Below, piece by piece: positions 52,373 through 61,860 of a DNA stretch of 64,000 nt. Below the pieces are notes generated by a model that was given only the letters and a program-made list of their open reading frames with translations, was not told where the DNA came from and did not search any database. Every line of letters begins with the position of its first letter. The stretch's first letter is position 1. Source of the DNA: an uncultured Lachnospiraceae bacterium. GTDB taxonomy: Bacteria > Bacillota > Clostridia > Lachnospirales > Lachnospiraceae. The translations under genes and the position numbers were made by a program. The stretch covers positions 124,001 through 188,000 of the forward strand of contig CANBFE010000003.1 of the NCBI GenBank assembly GCA_947367855.1, in the 5' to 3' direction.

Positions 52373-53101
52373 TTATCGCTGATTCCGCCTTCCGTGTTTT
52401 ATGATCCAGTCCTGTGCCTTGCTCTGGCCGGATTTTCTCCACTGGGAAATGATAAAATCCGCCTTCTCCGGATCATCCTTATACAGGTCATTGAGGTTAT
52501 TTCCCACACTTTTCTGTACGAATTTTTCCGGATCATCTTTTAAATTTGTTAAAATCTTAACGTAACGGTCAAATTCATCCAACGCCGCGTATAATTTACG
52601 GGACCAGGGCAGCCGTGTTCTGACGCCTTCGCTTGCAAGGCGCCTGACATGGACATTTTCATCAAGTGTCCACAGAATTAACTCATCCATTACTTCCCCG
52701 GGATGTTCCTGGAGTAAAGGGCGGATGGCATACTCTCCGGTGAACCTTTTGGTCAATTCCTTCAGGAAGGAAAGGGACAGACGCCAATCCTCATTTCCAT
52801 GACGTTCCGCATATCTGCCCACAGGCCATAGCCACCATCCAATATTGAACATTCCTTCCGGCTGTGCTAGTTCCGGCCCCAGTATATTGAAAAATGCCTG
52901 AATATTTTCGGCGTAATCTTCCGGCATGCTGTCCTCCAGGGCGTCCACAATGCAGTCAAGCCTTGCAAACAGTTCCTTATCTTCCAGTCTGCCGACAAGA
53001 GACTGCCGGAATTTTTCCCGGTCAAAATCCGGCATCACCGTATAGATCTTTTGGGAAAGGGTCAAAATGTAGTCTTCATTATAATAGTCTTTAAATTTCA
53101 T
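52373..53101 (-). CDS. DNA alkylation repair protein (AlkC/AlkD-like HEAT repeats)
   Basis: A 242-residue all-helical protein with the family blocks GWWLWPVGRYAERHG and TLDENVHVRRLASEGVRTRLPW, then FVQKSVGNNLNDLYKDDPE. AlkC/AlkD proteins excise alkylated bases using HEAT-like repeats. Length and motifs fit. RBS AGGGAG. It is a single gene transcribed away from the kinase-fusion gene. Confidence 0.88.
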   Translation of the reverse strand: MKFKDYYNEDYILTLSQKIYTVMPDFDREKFRQSLVGRLEDKELFARLDCIVDALEDSMPEDYAENIQAFFNILGPELAQPEGMFNIGWWLWPVGRYAERHGNEDWRLSLSFLKELTKRFTGEYAIRPLLQEHPGEVMDELILWTLDENVHVRRLASEGVRTRLPWSRKLYAALDEFDRYVKILTNLKDDPEKFVQKSVGNNLNDLYKDDPEKADFIISQWRKSGQSKAQDWIIKHGRRNQR

Positions 53102-53303
53102 GGCGCTCTGCTCCCTGTATGTATAGTAGTATCATTGTAACTTGCAAACCGCATGCATGTCAACTTTTTCCGAAGTCTTTCAAAACTGCCGTGAAGATGG
53201 TATAATTGTGCTGAAGTCGGCAGGACGAAACGGCCTGTATGCCGCAGGCAGGTACAGACAGATGCGCTGTATCAGGGACAGGGCAGGAGAGGAGACGGCA
53301 GAG

Positions 53304-55091
53304 ATGTCAAAATATCATTTCGTAAAAAAAGAACAGATTCATGAGGGCTGGTCTGAAGACCGGAAATACTGCGCCCTGGAGGAAGACGGAACCAGGTATC
53401 TGCTGCGTGTCTCCCCCATAGAACAGTATGAGGAAAAGCAGGCCGAGTTCCGGATGATGGAGCAGGCGGCGGCTCTGGGGATTCCCATGTGCCTGCCCCT
53501 GGAACTGGGGGTCCGGGAGGGAGAGGTGTATTCCGTTCAGAGCTGGATAGACGGCGTGGGCGCGGAGAAAGCCATTCCCGCGATGTCGGATACCAGGCAG
53601 TATGTCTATGGCCTGGAGGCAGGGCGCATCCTCCGGAAGCTGCATTCCATTCCGCTGCCGGGGAGGGATTTGGGCGGCGAAGGGACTTTGGAAGAGGCAG
53701 AATCCACAGCGCAGGAAAGCGCGGAGGGAAATCGGAACGGCTGCAGCAGGATAGAATGGGAGGACTGGGAGACCAGGTTTGGCCGGAAAATAGACAGGAA
53801 AGTAAAAAAATACCGGGAATGTCCCCTGCAGTACGAGGGCGGAGAGCATTTTCTCCGGTTTATAGAAGAGAACCGTCATCTGCTGAAAGACAGGCCCCAG
53901 GTATATCAGCACGGGGACTATCATATCGGCAATATGATGCTGGACAAAAACGGGCAGCTCCATATAATTGATTTCAACCGCTTTGACTGGGGAGACCCCT
54001 GGGAGGAATTCAACCGCATTGTATGGTGCGCCCAGGCCTCCCCGCTGTTTGCCTCCGGGATGGTAAACGGGTATTTCGGCGATGCGGTTCCGGAAGCATT
54101 CTGGAGGCTGCTTGCCCTTTACATTGCGTGTAATACCTTATCCTCCCTGTACTGGGCCATTCCCTTTGGAGAGGGGGAAATCCAGGTCATGCGGAACCAG
54201 GCGGCGGAGGTGCTTGCCTGGTATGAGGATATGCGCCGGTTTGTTCCCTCCTGGTACAGCGGCCCGGTTTGCCTGCAATATATTAACGGTATTCCGTACA
54301 GGATGAAAGAACCTTTCGATTTTTCCTTTCTGGAGAGATACGGCAGAGTGTTTCAGGTGTTTGACGATCAGGACTCGGGCAATATCTGTTTCGGTGTAGA
54401 GAGTGGAGGAAAACGCTATTTCGTCAAGTTTGCGGGCGCGCCCACGCTGCGCGGCACGGGTACGCCCAAGGAGGCCGTGGAAAGGCTGAAGGCGGCTCTG
54501 CCTTTATACCAGGATCTGCAGCAGGAATCACTTATCCGGTTGGAGGAGGCTGTAGAAACGGAGGGAGGTTTCGCCCTTGTGTTTCAATGGGCGGAGGGTG
54601 ACTGTATGGGCAGGATGTACCCGGAGGCCCACCGGAAATTCATGGCCCTTCCCATTGAGCGGAGGATGGCGGTATTCCGGGATATACTTCGCTTTCTGGA
54701 GTATACGGCTTCCAGGCAGTATCTGGCCGTGGATTTCTATGACGGAAGCATTCTGTATGACTTTGAATCCGGCAGGACTTCCATCTGTGACATTGACTTT
54801 TTCCGCAGAATGCCCTGCGTCAATGACATGGGGCGGATGTGGGGCAGTTCTCTGTTTCAGGCGCCGGAGGAATACCGGCTCGGGGCGGTTCTGGACGAAG
54901 TGACCAATGTTTATACCGCAGGAGCGTTTGCCTTTGCGCTGTTCGGCGGATATGAGCGCTCCCGTGACAGCTGGCAGCTGAACGAAGGGCTTTATGGAAC
55001 AGCGGTCAGGGCTGTGTCCCGGGAGAGGAGTCAGCGGCAGCAGTCTGTCAGAGAGTTCCGGGAAGAATGGGAGAAGGAGGAGCATTTTTAG
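53304..55091 (+). CDS. double-kinase fusion: aminoglycoside-phosphotransferase-like domain plus Ser/Thr-kinase-like domain
   Basis: A ~595-residue protein. The first half (~1-300) is an APH/choline-kinase fold with HGDYHIGNMML catalytic loop near 203-213 and DFNRFDWGDP metal site near 223. The second half (~330-590) is a second, diverged kinase fold: YFVKFAGAP (ATP-site Lys), DFYDGSILYD (catalytic-loop-like) near 477 and CDIDFF near 495. Each half resembles proteins normally encoded separately. ATG 53304 is chosen over distant upstream starts because GGAGACGG precedes it and similarity begins at MSKYHFVKKEQI. Substrates are unknown. Confidence 0.78.
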   Translation: MSKYHFVKKEQIHEGWSEDRKYCALEEDGTRYLLRVSPIEQYEEKQAEFRMMEQAAALGIPMCLPLELGVREGEVYSVQSWIDGVGAEKAIPAMSDTRQYVYGLEAGRILRKLHSIPLPGRDLGGEGTLEEAESTAQESAEGNRNGCSRIEWEDWETRFGRKIDRKVKKYRECPLQYEGGEHFLRFIEENRHLLKDRPQVYQHGDYHIGNMMLDKNGQLHIIDFNRFDWGDPWEEFNRIVWCAQASPLFASGMVNGYFGDAVPEAFWRLLALYIACNTLSSLYWAIPFGEGEIQVMRNQAAEVLAWYEDMRRFVPSWYSGPVCLQYINGIPYRMKEPFDFSFLERYGRVFQVFDDQDSGNICFGVESGGKRYFVKFAGAPTLRGTGTPKEAVERLKAALPLYQDLQQESLIRLEEAVETEGGFALVFQWAEGDCMGRMYPEAHRKFMALPIERRMAVFRDILRFLEYTASRQYLAVDFYDGSILYDFESGRTSICDIDFFRRMPCVNDMGRMWGSSLFQAPEEYRLGAVLDEVTNVYTAGAFAFALFGGYERSRDSWQLNEGLYGTAVRAVSRERSQRQQSVREFREEWEKEEHF

Positions 55092-55393
55092 ATGAATTAC
55101 GAAATTATCCGATTGACGGACAGACCGGAACTAAAGGAGGAAGCTGCGGAATGGTTTCATGAAAAATGGGGCATTCCGCTGGCGGCGTATCAGGAAAGCG
55201 TGGAAGAGTGCCTTGAGGGGAAAAACCCGGTTCCGCAGTGGTATGCGGCGATGGAGAATGGTAAAATAATCGGCGGTTTAGGCGTGATTGAGAATGAACT
55301 TCCTTCTATGAGCGGTACGGGTGGGAATATCTCTGTATGGTACAGGGAGACGGCGAGCCTGATCTGTCAAGAATGTATATTCACAGAGGATGA
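55092..55393 (+). pseudogene. GNAT acetyltransferase with internal deletion and frameshift
   Basis: Frame 1 from ATG 55092 encodes a GNAT N-terminus up to IIGGLGVIENE (~residue 69). From 55304, in another frame, the family C-terminus follows (FYERYGWEYLCMVQGDGEPD, then LSRMYIHRG) and ends at TGA 55391-55393. The central acetyl-CoA-binding part is gone. The unshifted frame runs on to 55415 as meaningless sequence. It starts right at the end of the kinase fusion gene (TAG-ATG), probably once an operon partner. Confidence 0.85.
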
Positions 55394-55702
55394 ATCTTGC
55401 TTCTGTTTACGATAAGGATCAAAGCCTATAATTCACTCATTGTATCTGATGCGAAAAAAGTCGAAACATTTTCCGGGACAAAAAATCTGTTTTTCTGTTT
55501 ATTTCTCGTTTTTTGAATATATCAAAAAATAACAGACAATTATTGGAATATAAAATTAATTAATACAAGATATAATGTTTTAGAATAAATTCCAAATGAA
55601 AATGCTCTAGGATACAGAAAAGAAAATTTTTGATCATGTTGTAGGGTTACAAAAATGATGTTACTTTCCGAGAAATAATTTCGTAAAATTTCGCAGAAGA
55701 GA

Positions 55703-55731
55703 TTGACGAAATTAACAGAATATGGTAACAT
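55703..55731 (+). promoter_or_regulatory. predicted promoter of the pullulanase gene
   Basis: TTGACG (55703-55708), 17-bp spacer, TAACAT (55726-55731), ~70 bp before the pullulanase start. The rest of the AT-rich 55394-55800 gap holds no gene; only a small CTGC/GCAG stem near 55748 was noticed. Confidence 0.55.
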
Positions 55732-55800
55732 AAATACACTTCGCTGCGTTTATGCAGCACCACAGGTACAAAAATGAAAAAAGAGAGGAGAAGCAGTTTT

Positions 55801-58623
55801 ATGACATCACGCAGTATGACAAAAGAACAGAAGTTCAGGCGTTCCGTAACGGCTTTTATGACGGCTCTGGCGCTGTTCCTGGCAACGCTGCTGCCGGAGG
55901 CCATGACGGTGAAGGCGGCAGAGGAATTGGTAATGAAGGTGCATTACCACAGGGAGGACGGAAATTATGACAATTGGTCCGCCTGGCTCTGGGAGATCGG
56001 AGGAGGCGACGCGGACGACATCGTATTTACCGATGAAGACGGAGAGATGGTGGCTACCAAGGTGGTCACGCCGGGCATAACTTCCGTTGGATTTATCATC
56101 CGCACCCCGGATTGGGAAAAGGATATTGACAAGGACCAGTTTATAGACATCTCCGAGATGGTCTCCGGCACGGTACATATTTATGTGGAATCCGGCGTGG
56201 AGGGATATACCAAGGAGTACGGCGAAGACGCCGTAACCGGGGTCAAGGTTTCCCGGGCAGAGTACAATGAGGAAGACAATACTGTAATTGTCAGCATGAC
56301 AGGCAGCATTGAGGAGGGGCTGGACAGCGCGTTCCGCATACAGGGAGCTTCCGGCGAAGCAGTGATCACAGGCGCGGAGGAGACGGAGGAGAGAATGTAT
56401 GTTCTGACTCTGCAGGACGCCCTGGAGCTGACTCGGGAATACACCATAACCTTTGACGGAACCGAATATAAGTTGGTTATGCCCAATATTTATTCCACGG
56501 AGAATTTCGAGGCGGAGTATACTTATACTGGCGCGGATCTGGGAGCCTCCTGGAGCAGTGAGAAGACAGCGTTCCGGGTATGGGCGCCTACCGCGGATGC
56601 CGTATGGGTCAATCTGTATGCCGGGGGAACGCCGGATACGGAGGATCTGCAGGAGCAGCTGGAGATGACGCCTGACGCAAACGGAACCTGGATTGCGGAA
56701 AAAGAAGGGGATCTGAACGGCGTATATTATACCTATACAGTGGAAATCAACGGCGAGAAGAAGGAGGCATGTGATCCCTATGCCAGAACCACGGGCGTAA
56801 ACGGCAAACGGGCCATGGTCATCGACCTGGCGTCCACCAATCCGGAGGGATGGGATGCGGATAAAAATCCCAATGAGGAACTGACCTATAATGATGCCGT
56901 GATCTATGAGCTGCATGTGAGGGATCTGTCCTCCGATGACAGCTCGGGGATTCAGAACGTGGGGAAATTCCTTGGACTGACAGAGACGGGAACCAAAACC
57001 CCGGGGGGCGTGCCTACGGGGCTTGACCATATGAAGGATTTGGGGATTACCCATCTGCATCTGCTGCCTTCTTACGACTATGGCTCGGTAGATGAGACCA
57101 TGCTTGACAAAGCGCAGTTTAACTGGGGTTATGACCCGGTGAACTATAATGTGCCGGAAGGTTCCTACTCCACCGATCCCTACAATGGGGAAGTCAGGGT
57201 AAAGGAAATGAAGCAGATGGTAAAATCCCTTCATGACAACGGCATCAGCGTGGTTATGGATGTGGTGTATAACCATGTACAGAGCGCAGGGGATTTCTGC
57301 TTTAATGTGATTGTGCCCGGATATTTTTCCCGTATTGACGAATCAGGGGCTTATTCCAACGGTTCCGGCTGCGGAAACGATACGGCTTCAGAGCGGGCCA
57401 TGGTGCGGAAGTATATTGTGGATTCCGTGAAATACTGGACGGAAGAGTACCACATTGACGGTTTCCGCTTTGACCTGGTGGGACTTCTTGACACGGAAAC
57501 CATCAACGAACTGGTGGCGGAGGTTCATAAAGATCACCCGGATGTCATCTTTTACGGGGAAGGCTGGACCATGGATACTGCGGTAACCAAGGAAGGCTAT
57601 ACCATGGCCACACAGGTAAATTCCACCCAGACCCCCGGCTTTGCCTACTTCAGCGACACCATCCGGGACGCCATCAAGGGAAGCGTATTTGACAGCTCCC
57701 CCGGATATGTATCAGGGGCGGAGGGACTGGAGGATACCATACGCCAGTGCTTTATGGGGCTGACAGACTGGTGTACCACGCCTGCGCAGTCCATCAACTA
57801 TGCATCCTGCCATGACAATCTGACCCTGATAGACCGCATCAGCAGGGCGGCCATGAATTCGTCCAGGGCAGAGAAGGTACGGATGAATAACCTTTCCGCG
57901 GCCATTTATTTTACCTCCCAGGGGATTCCCTTCCTGCAGGCAGGAGAGGAGATGCTGCGGACCAAGATCAGCGGCGGTACCTTTGACGAGAACAGCTATA
58001 AATCCCCCGACTCCGTCAACAGCCTGAAATGGTCTACATTGGAGGAAGAGGAATATCAGAATGTCTATGCGTACTATAAAGGGCTGATTGCCTTCCGCAA
58101 GGAACATGCTGCCCTGCGGCTCACCAATGCCCAGGATGTGGAGCAGAACGTCAAAGCGGTGGAGGGACTGCCTGCCAACGTGACGGCATTCGAGATCAAC
58201 GGGGGTGTGAACGGAGAGACTTCCGACGGGCTTTTCGTCATCTTTAATCCCAACGAACAAGTGGAAGAGGTGGAACTGCCGGAGGGTGTCTGGGATGTAT
58301 ATGTGAACCATGAGAAAGCGGGAACAGAGGTTCTTGCCACCATCGCAGACGGTAAGGCAAGCGTAGAACCCATCTCGGCACTGGTACTGGTAAAAGGTAC
58401 CGGGGAGGCGGTAAGCCGGGACGAACAGAACGAAAGTTCGGATACAGACACGGCTTCGGATGAAAGCACAGAGTCCGGCGCAGGCCAGGAAGCTGCGGAT
58501 ACAGAAAAGGAAGCTTCCGGAAAGAACAATGCGCCCATAATTGCCGTTGTTGTGGTGGTGGCCCTTGGGGCTGTTGTAGGCGGCATTGTGGCTGTAAAGA
58601 AAAAGAACAAAAAAGAAAGCTGA
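55801..58623 (+). CDS. secreted, membrane-anchored type I pullulanase (GH13)
   Basis: A ~940-residue extracellular starch-debranching enzyme. Order: signal peptide (basic start, hydrophobic FMTALALFLATLLP, cleavage near VKAAEE), a CBM41-like alpha-glucan module (HYHREDGNYDNWSAWLWE), a linker domain, CBM48-like FRVWAPTADAVWVNLYAGG, then the GH13 barrel with FNWGYDPVNYNVPEGSYS, DVVYNH, GFRFDLVG (nucleophile Asp), YGEGW (acid Glu) and SCHDN. The C-terminus ends in an acidic linker and a TM helix plus KKKNKKES, a membrane anchor. ATG 55801 has GAGGAG 10 bp upstream; ATG 55774 is an alternative. It would open alpha-1,6 branches at the cell surface. Confidence 0.93.
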   Translation: MTSRSMTKEQKFRRSVTAFMTALALFLATLLPEAMTVKAAEELVMKVHYHREDGNYDNWSAWLWEIGGGDADDIVFTDEDGEMVATKVVTPGITSVGFIIRTPDWEKDIDKDQFIDISEMVSGTVHIYVESGVEGYTKEYGEDAVTGVKVSRAEYNEEDNTVIVSMTGSIEEGLDSAFRIQGASGEAVITGAEETEERMYVLTLQDALELTREYTITFDGTEYKLVMPNIYSTENFEAEYTYTGADLGASWSSEKTAFRVWAPTADAVWVNLYAGGTPDTEDLQEQLEMTPDANGTWIAEKEGDLNGVYYTYTVEINGEKKEACDPYARTTGVNGKRAMVIDLASTNPEGWDADKNPNEELTYNDAVIYELHVRDLSSDDSSGIQNVGKFLGLTETGTKTPGGVPTGLDHMKDLGITHLHLLPSYDYGSVDETMLDKAQFNWGYDPVNYNVPEGSYSTDPYNGEVRVKEMKQMVKSLHDNGISVVMDVVYNHVQSAGDFCFNVIVPGYFSRIDESGAYSNGSGCGNDTASERAMVRKYIVDSVKYWTEEYHIDGFRFDLVGLLDTETINELVAEVHKDHPDVIFYGEGWTMDTAVTKEGYTMATQVNSTQTPGFAYFSDTIRDAIKGSVFDSSPGYVSGAEGLEDTIRQCFMGLTDWCTTPAQSINYASCHDNLTLIDRISRAAMNSSRAEKVRMNNLSAAIYFTSQGIPFLQAGEEMLRTKISGGTFDENSYKSPDSVNSLKWSTLEEEEYQNVYAYYKGLIAFRKEHAALRLTNAQDVEQNVKAVEGLPANVTAFEINGGVNGETSDGLFVIFNPNEQVEEVELPEGVWDVYVNHEKAGTEVLATIADGKASVEPISALVLVKGTGEAVSRDEQNESSDTDTASDESTESGAGQEAADTEKEASGKNNAPIIAVVVVVALGAVVGGIVAVKKKNKKES

Positions 58624-58629
58624 CGGAGC

Positions 58630-58658
58630 TTGTTAAAAACTGTATGTTTTAGTATAAT
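58630..58658 (+). promoter_or_regulatory. predicted promoter
   Basis: TTGTTA (58630-58635), 17-bp spacer, TATAAT (58653-58658), just after the pullulanase stop and before the broken gene at 58744. Confidence 0.55.
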
Positions 58659-58672
58659 GGAATCACGGTAAA

Positions 58673-58702
58673 GGGATTCGGCGGGCTGCCGGGTCCCTTT
58701 TT
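58673..58702 (+). terminator. hairpin terminator or attenuator
   Basis: GGGA...TCCC outer and CGGC...GCCG inner stem followed by TTTTT (58698-58702). It lies 15 bp after the -10 above, so it could end pullulanase transcription or attenuate the short promoter downstream; a CCGCA/TGCGG hairpin follows. Confidence 0.55.
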
Positions 58703-58743
58703 CCGCATTTTTTGCGGAAATGTGGAACAGGGAAGGAGAAGGA

Positions 58744-59168
58744 ATGGAGCTGTACCATTATTATGACAGGACAATAGGGCCATTCCGGAATCTGTCCGAT
58801 TTGCCTCTGGAGGAAGCAAAGGCGGTTCTGAATCGCATCAGGAAGGAAAAACCCGGATCCCAGAGTGCCGGGAGAGATGCGTTGTATGTGGAGCATCGCC
58901 GGGTCTGCGAGGAGATATTGCGGAAGGAATTTGCCAAAAAGGGAGGAAGGATGGAACGGCTGAAGATTCCATGCCTGCCTTCAGTCCTTTTATAAACGAC
59001 GGAAAGGAGTACAGGAAAAAGCTGTACAACTATGAAGAAATCCAGGATATCATCGCCAGGTACGGCCTTCCCCAGGACTGGAACGATGACGGACACCAGG
59101 GTCCGGAGCGCTATATTGAGGTTCATGTGTGGAGCGATGAGGTCATTGGGCGGTATCTGAAGGGATAA
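58744..59168 (+). pseudogene. conserved hypothetical gene with internal deletion and frameshift
   Basis: From ATG 58744 (after GGAAGGAGAAGG) ~75 codons read as MELYHYYDRTIGPFRNLSDL ... EEILRKEFAKKGGR. The matching C-terminus continues in another frame from ~58971 (AFSPFINDGKEYRKKLYNYE, then IIARYGLPQDWNDDG and GPERYIEVHVW) to 59168. I recall intact clostridial relatives of ~180 residues with the two parts joined by a ~50-residue middle, absent here. The first frame ends in a short nonsense tail at 58995. Function of the family is unknown. Confidence 0.75.
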
Positions 59169-59330
59169 GAAGAAAATTGAAAAGCGTTGAGGGAAGAAAT
59201 TTTAGGGGAGGGGGAATGGAATAGGTCTTAATTCGAAGCTGTGTGAGCTTTATCTGAGGCATGCGGGGGGTAGATAAAACTATGTTAGAAGCATTCTACG
59301 GATCATGGAATCGGTTCGCCATTGCAGTCA

Positions 59331-59359
59331 TTGCATAGAGCGAGCCGGTTTTGTATAAT
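59331..59359 (+). promoter_or_regulatory. predicted promoter of the XRE-ABC operon
   Basis: TTGCAT (59331-59336), 17-bp spacer, TATAAT (59354-59359), 30 bp before the XRE-TPR start. The rest of the 221-bp gap upstream shows no further recognised element. Confidence 0.6.
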
Positions 59360-59389
59360 ATGTTTGTCAGGCAGGAAAGGGAGTTAAAC

Positions 59390-60190
59390 ATGAACTTATT
59401 AATCGGAGAAAAGATCAGACGGCTGCGGCGCCAGTTGGATTTAACCCAGGAAGAGGTTGCGGCACATCTTGGAATTTCGCCCCAATCCATCAGCAAATGG
59501 GAACGGGCGGACGGATATCCGGATATCACAATGCTTCCCTCTCTGGCGAACTATTTCGGCGTCAGCGTGGACGAACTGATGGGTATGGATGAACTGGCAA
59601 AAAAGCAAAAATATACCGAATTCAATCGTTTATGGGGAGAGAATAACGAAAAAAAACTGCATCATCACAATGTGCTGCTGATGAGAAAAGCCCTGAAGCT
59701 TTTCCCGAACAATGCGCTTCTTCTTGTTCAGCTTTCCACATCTCTTGAGAAGCTTGACGGGACAGAGGAAGAAAGGGCGCGTAATCTGAGGGAATCCATT
59801 GCCCTGCAGGAACAGATTCTCCGTTACGGGGAAGACTCTGAGGTACGGGGTTCTACACTTTATAACATTTGTTTTGCCTATTGGAAAAACGGAGAGCGCG
59901 ATAAGGCACTGGAATATGCGAAGAAACTTCCGAATCTCTACAAAGCCCGGGAAAACGCCCTGGTACATTTCCTGGAGGGAGAGGAAAAACATAATGTGGC
60001 TAAAGAGGCCCTGGTTCCGCTTGCGCTGTCTATAACGCAGCATCTGTCGGTTCTTGCGCAGATGGAAGAGAATCCGGCATATTATGAGAAGGCGGAAAGG
60101 ATACTGGATCTTCTGTTTGAAGGAGAGGAAGATGATACAGTCGAGCCGATTCGGAAAGCCCTGAAGGAAGGAGGAAAAGCCCGGGAATGA
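59390..60190 (+). CDS. XRE HTH regulator with C-terminal TPR-like helical repeats
   Basis: A 266-residue regulator: N-terminal Cro/CI HTH (LTQEEVAAHLGISPQSISKWE, DITMLPSLANYFGVSVDELMG) and from ~75 on a right-handed helical repeat region (NALLLVQLSTSLEKL, YNICFAYWKNGERDKALEYA). The layout recalls peptide-sensing XRE-TPR regulators, but the ligand is unknown. ATG 59390 follows AAAGGGAG. Its stop overlaps the first ABC gene by 4 bp (ATGA), so regulator and exporter are co-translated. Confidence 0.85.
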   Translation: MNLLIGEKIRRLRRQLDLTQEEVAAHLGISPQSISKWERADGYPDITMLPSLANYFGVSVDELMGMDELAKKQKYTEFNRLWGENNEKKLHHHNVLLMRKALKLFPNNALLLVQLSTSLEKLDGTEEERARNLRESIALQEQILRYGEDSEVRGSTLYNICFAYWKNGERDKALEYAKKLPNLYKARENALVHFLEGEEKHNVAKEALVPLALSITQHLSVLAQMEENPAYYEKAERILDLLFEGEEDDTVEPIRKALKEGGKARE

Positions 60191-61845
60191 TCCGAGGAAA
60201 AGAAGAAAGCCGGGAGAAAGATCTGAGGGGAAAAAGTAAACCATGCTTCAACTACCGGACGATATACAGCGCATCCTATTGGCGGTTGGGACTGGTTCTG
60301 ATAGGCTCTGTCATCCTTACTGCGGGAAATGTATATTTGCGTTGGAGCATCGGAGAAGCCCTGGACACCGGGAATCTGCAGATGTCATTGCTGATGCTTG
60401 CAGGATTCCTTCTGGTTTTGTCACAGCTGATTTCTTATATCCGGCAGATTTTGTTTGTGAAAGTCCAGAAAAATTTATACGGTAAAATCCAGGCAAAAGT
60501 GCTGGACAGCTCCATGGAAAGTCTGAGGCAAAGCGGTCCTGGAGCGGTGACAGCTTATTACACATCGGATGTAGGACAGATTGACAGTTTTGCGAACCGG
60601 ATTCTGGGAAATGCTTTTCCGGATCTGGTGGGATGGCTGATTACGATTGGGATGATATTCTGGTTTGATGTGTATCTGGGGATTGCCTCCATTCTTGTAA
60701 CGATAGTTCCTGTCCTGTTCCTGCATAGGATGAGCAGGCCTATCGCGAAAGGAACCACAGAATATCAGGAAGCTCTGGAAGAGGCCAATCAGAGCGTGGT
60801 GAAGGGGCTGTATAACCCGGAAACCATCAAAGCTTCTGGCCGGGAAGAGGTATTTATACAGGAAAATGATGAAAAACTATCGATTTTGCAGAAAAAGAAA
60901 CGAAGGGTTGCCATATGGGAGGCTTTGCTTGGCGCGCCCATGCTGGTCAGTGCTTTTGGAACCATCATTCTGCTGACCTCCTTAAGCGGCTGGTTTGTGC
61001 TGAAGGGACGTATTACTGCAGGGCAGCTGCTGACTGTGGTGACGCTGACGGACAATATCGTTTCCTTCGTGATGAGGCTGGACGGGACCATTTCTGTGTT
61101 CCGGAGAGCTTCCGTCAGTCTGCAGAGGCTGAATGCTTTTCTTGGACAGGAGGAAGAACGGGAAGGGGGAAATGAGGCGCAGCAGATCAGAGAGATCGCT
61201 TTTCAGGATATCCGCTTTGTCTATCCGGACAGCAGCGTGAAAACTTCTTCCAGGGAAATTTACCATGGTTTTTCCGAAGTGTGGCATCAGGGAAAGCTTA
61301 TTTTTGTAAAGGGCGGCAACGGGGAAGGCAAAAGTACCCTGATAAAGCTGCTTCTGGGAATCTATGAAGTATCGTCAGGACGGATATGTATAAACGGAGT
61401 ACCGACACGGGAATACAGCCTCAGAAGCCTGCGGGAAAGAATTGTGGTGGTTCCCCAGGAAAATATCCTGTTTCAGGGAAGTATTCGGGACAATCTGGCC
61501 TGCGGAAAGGATATGAGTCAGGAACAGATTGAGCAGACTTGCAGAAAGACCGGCATCCATGAAGAAATTTTGCGGATGCCGGAGGGATATGATACAGTGC
61601 TGACAGAGAACGGAGGTGTTCTTTCAGGCGGACAGAAGCAGAGACTCTGCCTGGCGAGAGCGCTGCTCCGAAAGGGGGACGTCTACATTTTTGATGAGCC
61701 TACCACCGCTCTGGACAAGGGAAACAGAGAACGTTTTGCAGCGCTTTTGCAGGAGTTGTCCGAGGGCAGAATTGTAGTGGTTATTACCCATGAAAAGGAG
61801 CTACTGGACCAAGCGCAGTGGGTGATGGAACTGGGGACAACCTGA
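60187..61845 (+). CDS. ABC exporter half-transporter, first of pair
   Basis: A 552-residue half-transporter: permease (~residues 25-290) and ATPase with Walker A GGNGEGKST, Q-loop VVPQEN, signature LSGGQKQR, Walker B VYIFDEPTTALD and an H-loop of the THEKE type. Translationally coupled to the XRE-TPR regulator. Separated from its likely partner by a 198-bp gap that contains the duplicated mini-ORF. Probably a heterodimeric exporter; substrate unknown. Confidence 0.9.
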   Translation: MIRGKEESREKDLRGKSKPCFNYRTIYSASYWRLGLVLIGSVILTAGNVYLRWSIGEALDTGNLQMSLLMLAGFLLVLSQLISYIRQILFVKVQKNLYGKIQAKVLDSSMESLRQSGPGAVTAYYTSDVGQIDSFANRILGNAFPDLVGWLITIGMIFWFDVYLGIASILVTIVPVLFLHRMSRPIAKGTTEYQEALEEANQSVVKGLYNPETIKASGREEVFIQENDEKLSILQKKKRRVAIWEALLGAPMLVSAFGTIILLTSLSGWFVLKGRITAGQLLTVVTLTDNIVSFVMRLDGTISVFRRASVSLQRLNAFLGQEEEREGGNEAQQIREIAFQDIRFVYPDSSVKTSSREIYHGFSEVWHQGKLIFVKGGNGEGKSTLIKLLLGIYEVSSGRICINGVPTREYSLRSLRERIVVVPQENILFQGSIRDNLACGKDMSQEQIEQTCRKTGIHEEILRMPEGYDTVLTENGGVLSGGQKQRLCLARALLRKGDVYIFDEPTTALDKGNRERFAALLQELSEGRIVVVITHEKELLDQAQWVMELGTT

Positions 61846-61860
61846 GCAGAAGCCCTTTCC

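Noticed and set aside
59282..59338. Possible 18-residue peptide (starts MLEAFYGSW) upstream of the XRE-TPR regulator
   Set aside because: It overlaps the predicted -35 of the operon promoter and has only a distant G-run as ribosome-binding site; too short to support.
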